A DNA stretch of 43,133 nt from a virus. The first letter of the stretch is position 1. Each line of letters begins with the position of its first letter. Below are positions 41,359-43,133 of this stretch, one piece after another. Both the position numbers and the translations under genes were made by a program. The notes under the pieces are model-generated. The model was not told the DNA's origin. It made no database searches and worked only from the letters and a program-made list of their open reading frames with translations. Location of the stretch: positions 1 through 43,133 of the IMG/VR virus record IMGVR_UViG_3300029787_000103; one strand, written 5' to 3'.

Positions 41359-41395
41359 GGATGACACACCTACCATTATGTGTCATCCTTTTTTT
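41359..41395 (+). terminator. Strong intrinsic terminator
   Basis: GGATGACACA (41359-41368) pairs perfectly with TGTGTCATCC (41379-41388) around a 10-base loop, followed by seven T (41389-41395). It ends the small-gene operon. Confidence 0.92.
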
Positions 41396-41626
41396 ATGGA
41401 AACTAAAAAAACAATAAAAAACATAGATTGGAGCGAAGTATTTGACAAAGAATTTTTCGCTCAAGGTTTGGTTGACCCTGAAACTTTGTCTGGGTTTGAG
41501 CGTTGTCATTTTTTGAACACTTTGTATGAGGATTATCTCTTTTACGAAAAGCAAGGTTACGATGATGAATTTTTACGCTTGTATGAAACTGCTCTATCGT
41601 ATATGGTTCAGTTATATGGACACTAA
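41396..41626 (+). CDS. Small acidic protein with start at the terminator end
   Basis: 76 residues if translated from ATG 41396, the base right after the terminator T run; there is no ribosome site. TTG 41357 or ATG 41378 upstream would run through the terminator hairpin. The body (IDWSEVFDKEFFAQGLVDPE; FERCHFLNTLYEDYLFYEKQ) has good coding composition. The start is uncertain and readthrough or a hidden promoter would be needed. Confidence 0.5.
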   Translation: METKKTIKNIDWSEVFDKEFFAQGLVDPETLSGFERCHFLNTLYEDYLFYEKQGYDDEFLRLYETALSYMVQLYGH

Positions 41627-41638
41627 TACGATGTGCTT

Positions 41639-42106
41639 ATGGATGAAAATAAAAAAAGCGTTGAATCTTATCAACTACACGCTGACTTTATAAATGATAA
41701 TAGTTATCTCCCGGAAACACGCCTTTGGCGACGAGTCATTGCTCACGCTTTAGAAGATACTTTAATAGAAAGCCACGAACGAAAACCATCCATTGCCAAA
41801 GCCATTGCTCACAATTGGATTTTAGAACAAGGTCAAGATTTTCAACACGCTTGTTATTGGGCAGATTTAGACCCAGATAATGTTCGTGATATTTACCTGC
41901 GGTTGATACGCCAGGGCTTAGTTAGGTTTAGTAACAGACAGCTTAAATGGCTTGAATACCAGCGTTTATGGAAAAGATTGAACATGAGCCACGGATCAAG
42001 GCAAAAAAGGCAAATAAGGGCAAAAATAAGAGACCTACGCTGTTTAATTATGCAATCATCTACCACATACCACACCACATTGTTCATAAACCCTTTAAAA
42101 ATATAA
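41639..42106 (+). CDS. Phage protein, possibly DNA-binding
   Basis: 155 residues from ATG 41639 (GTG 41633 alternative). The middle has SIAKAIAHNWILEQGQDFQH with ACYWADLDPDNVRDIYLRLI, similar to a small helical domain seen in many phages (DF..VC..AGLDPD..R), from memory. A basic helix WKRLNMSHGSRQKRQIRAKI follows. A transcription- or DNA-associated role is plausible but not shown. Confidence 0.6.
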   Translation: MDENKKSVESYQLHADFINDNSYLPETRLWRRVIAHALEDTLIESHERKPSIAKAIAHNWILEQGQDFQHACYWADLDPDNVRDIYLRLIRQGLVRFSNRQLKWLEYQRLWKRLNMSHGSRQKRQIRAKIRDLRCLIMQSSTTYHTTLFINPLKI

Positions 42107-42113
42107 CTAAAAC

Positions 42114-42142
42114 TTGATTTACTGACACATTATCTATAAGAT
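42114..42142 (+). promoter_or_regulatory. Possible promoter in the 42107-42318 gap
   Basis: TTGATT (42114-42119) with TAAGAT at 42137-42142 (17-bp spacer) or TATAAG at 42135-42140. Matches are moderate. The rest of this 212-base gap holds no gene except the inverted repeat annotated separately. Confidence 0.3.
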
Positions 42143-42205
42143 TAAGGCGTTCATTGTTTTTTTTCATTTAAACATTGAACTCCTTGTTGTTTAAAGTTGG
42201 TTGAG

Positions 42206-42256
42206 GGGTACCTGGCTCATTTTGTTATCTTCCGGGTTATTAATATCCAGGTACCC
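42206..42256. repeat. Perfect 10-bp inverted repeat with GGTACC in both arms
   Basis: GGGTACCTGG (42206-42215) and CCAGGTACCC (42247-42256) flank 31 bases. Each arm itself contains the palindrome GGTACC. There is no T run after the right arm, so a terminator is unlikely. It may be a protein-binding or recombination site. Confidence 0.75.
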
Positions 42257-42318
42257 TAAAATCACACTCCATTTAGCATGGATGACAAGCTAACCACATA
42301 AATTGTTTTGGAGAAATT

Positions 42319-42402
42319 ATGAACTTTTACTGGTTGGCAAAAATTCGTGCTGCAAGAGGTACTCGTCGTTTATATTATAAAGGTTTGACATTGAATAAAT
42401 AA
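42319..42402 (+). CDS. 27-residue basic micropeptide
   Basis: MNFYWLAKIRAARGTRRLYY then KGLTLNK. TTGGAG at 42308-42313 gives a good ribosome site 5 bases upstream. Basic and aromatic, with no family. It could be a real small gene or leader peptide ahead of the fusion gene. Confidence 0.4.
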   Translation: MNFYWLAKIRAARGTRRLYYKGLTLNK

Positions 42403-42403
42403 C

Positions 42404-42432
42404 TTGTTTTAAGTATTTGTTTTTGTTATAAA
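42404..42432 (+). promoter_or_regulatory. Extended -10 promoter of the fusion gene
   Basis: TTGTTT (42404-42409), 17-bp spacer, TATAAA (42427-42432) preceded by the TG of an extended -10 (42424-42425). The start near 42439 is only two bases before ATG 42441, and no ribosome site is present, so the message may be leaderless. Confidence 0.5.
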
Positions 42433-42440
42433 CCTTGAAT

Positions 42441-43124
42441 ATGAGTCGTTATCATTATAAAACGCCCGACTATAATAAAAAATCTGCAAAGGGTCGTACA
42501 CGCTCTGCTGATAAAGTCGTTGACCTCACGGATCATTTTTTAGTTGAGTGGCATGTCATGATGGCGGGGCGTCGTTCGTTTTATGTTCGTGATGCTAAAG
42601 TTAATTGCCTGTTGGTCAATTATTCTAAAAAAGGTAGTCATTCTTACGCTTACGACTATCGTTCGGGTTCGGTGCATAAGTCAAAAGTTTTTGGTTACTT
42701 CCCAAGTATGACGGTAAGTGAAGCAAGAGACAAAGCTCGTGAAATACAAAAGCGTTGTATTGAAGAGGGTTTGGACTATGACGAGTTGTTTGAAGTACAT
42801 CGCTTTCCTGCCATGATTTATTTTCTACAAAGTGATGACAAGATCAAGATTGGTAAATCCAATGACATTTGGAATCGTATGCGAGACCTGGTTGGCTCAC
42901 AAGAGGGTGTTTTTCTGTTAGGTATGCGAGAACAAAATGATGTGGTAACAGAGAGTAAGTTACATCATGTTTACCGGGCTTTCCGTCAACGAGGTAATGA
43001 ATATTTTGAAAGAAATTACCTGTTGTTAGAATTTATTCAGCGTTGGTGTGTGTCTAGAGCCAATGATTCTGATATTAAAAAACTCCTTAAAAGGCACGAG
43101 ACCGAGCTTTATGTAGATAAATAA
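42441..43124 (+). CDS. Integrase arm-binding-like domain fused to GIY-YIG nuclease-like domain
   Basis: 227 residues from ATG 42441 (TTG 42435 would add two). Residues ~28-110 read like the N-terminal arm-binding domain of tyrosine integrases (SFYVRDAKVNCLLVNYSKKG ... VFGYFPSMTVSEARDKAREI ... EEGLDYDE). Residues ~122-205 look like a T5orf172/MUG113-type GIY-YIG module: MIYFLQSDDKIKIGKSND (Y127), NRM (R146), VVTESKLHHVY (E171) and RGNEYFERNYLLLEFI. No tyrosine recombinase catalytic domain is present. Function is unknown; a sequence-guided nuclease is plausible. Confidence 0.7.
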   Translation: MSRYHYKTPDYNKKSAKGRTRSADKVVDLTDHFLVEWHVMMAGRRSFYVRDAKVNCLLVNYSKKGSHSYAYDYRSGSVHKSKVFGYFPSMTVSEARDKAREIQKRCIEEGLDYDELFEVHRFPAMIYFLQSDDKIKIGKSNDIWNRMRDLVGSQEGVFLLGMREQNDVVTESKLHHVYRAFRQRGNEYFERNYLLLEFIQRWCVSRANDSDIKKLLKRHETELYVDK

Positions 43125-43133
43125 CTACAAAAC

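Noticed and set aside
42206-42256. tRNA or tRNA-like element at the GGTACC inverted repeat
   Set aside because: Only 51 bases between arm ends, with no D or T arm and no CCA-type end.
42107-43133. Attachment site or complete integrase module
   Set aside because: Only the arm-binding-like part of an integrase is seen; there is no catalytic R-H-R-Y domain and no tRNA-like core, so a temperate integration system is not supported.

Overview
The window looks like one contiguous piece of an AT-rich tailed-phage genome of the short-tailed (podovirus) kind. I see no tape-measure, sheath or tail-tube genes. There are head-tail adaptor proteins, a beta-propeller-like tail hub, three very large or Gln/Ala-rich internal virion (ejection) proteins and a GNAT-like small protein of the kind found beside T7-type internal core genes. 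Low GC, dense ATGA/TAATG gene overlaps, and many small proteins of a style I associate with uncultured marine podoviruses suggest a marine host, perhaps an AT-rich alphaproteobacterium; the host is inference. Terminase, portal and most of the major capsid gene lie outside the window, so the genome is incomplete here. I recognise no tRNA, CRISPR array, insertion sequence, complete integrase, repressor or T7-like RNA polymerase.

Layout. 1-434: 3' end of the major capsid gene and its terminator. 485-1558: a structured leader and two small virion-type genes. 1561-4624: small basic, Cys/Lys/Gly-rich proteins, an M15 peptidase endolysin preceded by a 44-residue membrane microprotein, and the first adaptor. 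4633-6076: adaptor and small structural genes. 6087-10961: tail fibre block with two S74 chaperone fibres and a polyglycine-rich adhesin. 10961-12889: a protein of unknown role, a cupin and a 2OG-Fe(II) oxygenase. 12953-15824: tail hub and small structural genes, driven by a good sigma70-like promoter. 15817-17518: two glycosyltransferases. 17559-24995: internal virion/ejection proteins. 24998-27760: exported and membrane proteins, probably envelope/lysis functions. 27763-29901: a conserved phage protein, a UDP-sugar dehydrogenase-like enzyme and a PD-(D/E)XK exonuclease.

30004-31404 is the only reverse-strand gene, an SNF2-type helicase, bounded by a likely bidirectional terminator and a divergent promoter pair. 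From 31492 the replication block runs forward: a conserved small protein, an SSB-like protein, an archaeo-eukaryotic-type primase, a UvrD-like helicase and a family A DNA polymerase with leucine at the E. coli 762-equivalent position. A PP-loop (PAPS reductase-like) enzyme and a C5-cytosine methyltransferase follow. 40173-43124 holds small early-type genes, a strong terminator, a long perfect inverted repeat and a fusion of an integrase arm-binding-like domain to a GIY-YIG nuclease-like domain.

The most striking feature is at 38738-40120. A 379-codon open frame (38910-40049) with its own strong Shine-Dalgarno lies entirely inside the methyltransferase gene in the +1 frame, and both frames look like conserved protein. 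Other notable points are a potential H-type pseudoknot in the leader at 498-552, two promoters placed so that their mRNAs would be almost leaderless, and exported or membrane proteins whose N-terminal signals are encoded over the 3' ends of the genes before them.
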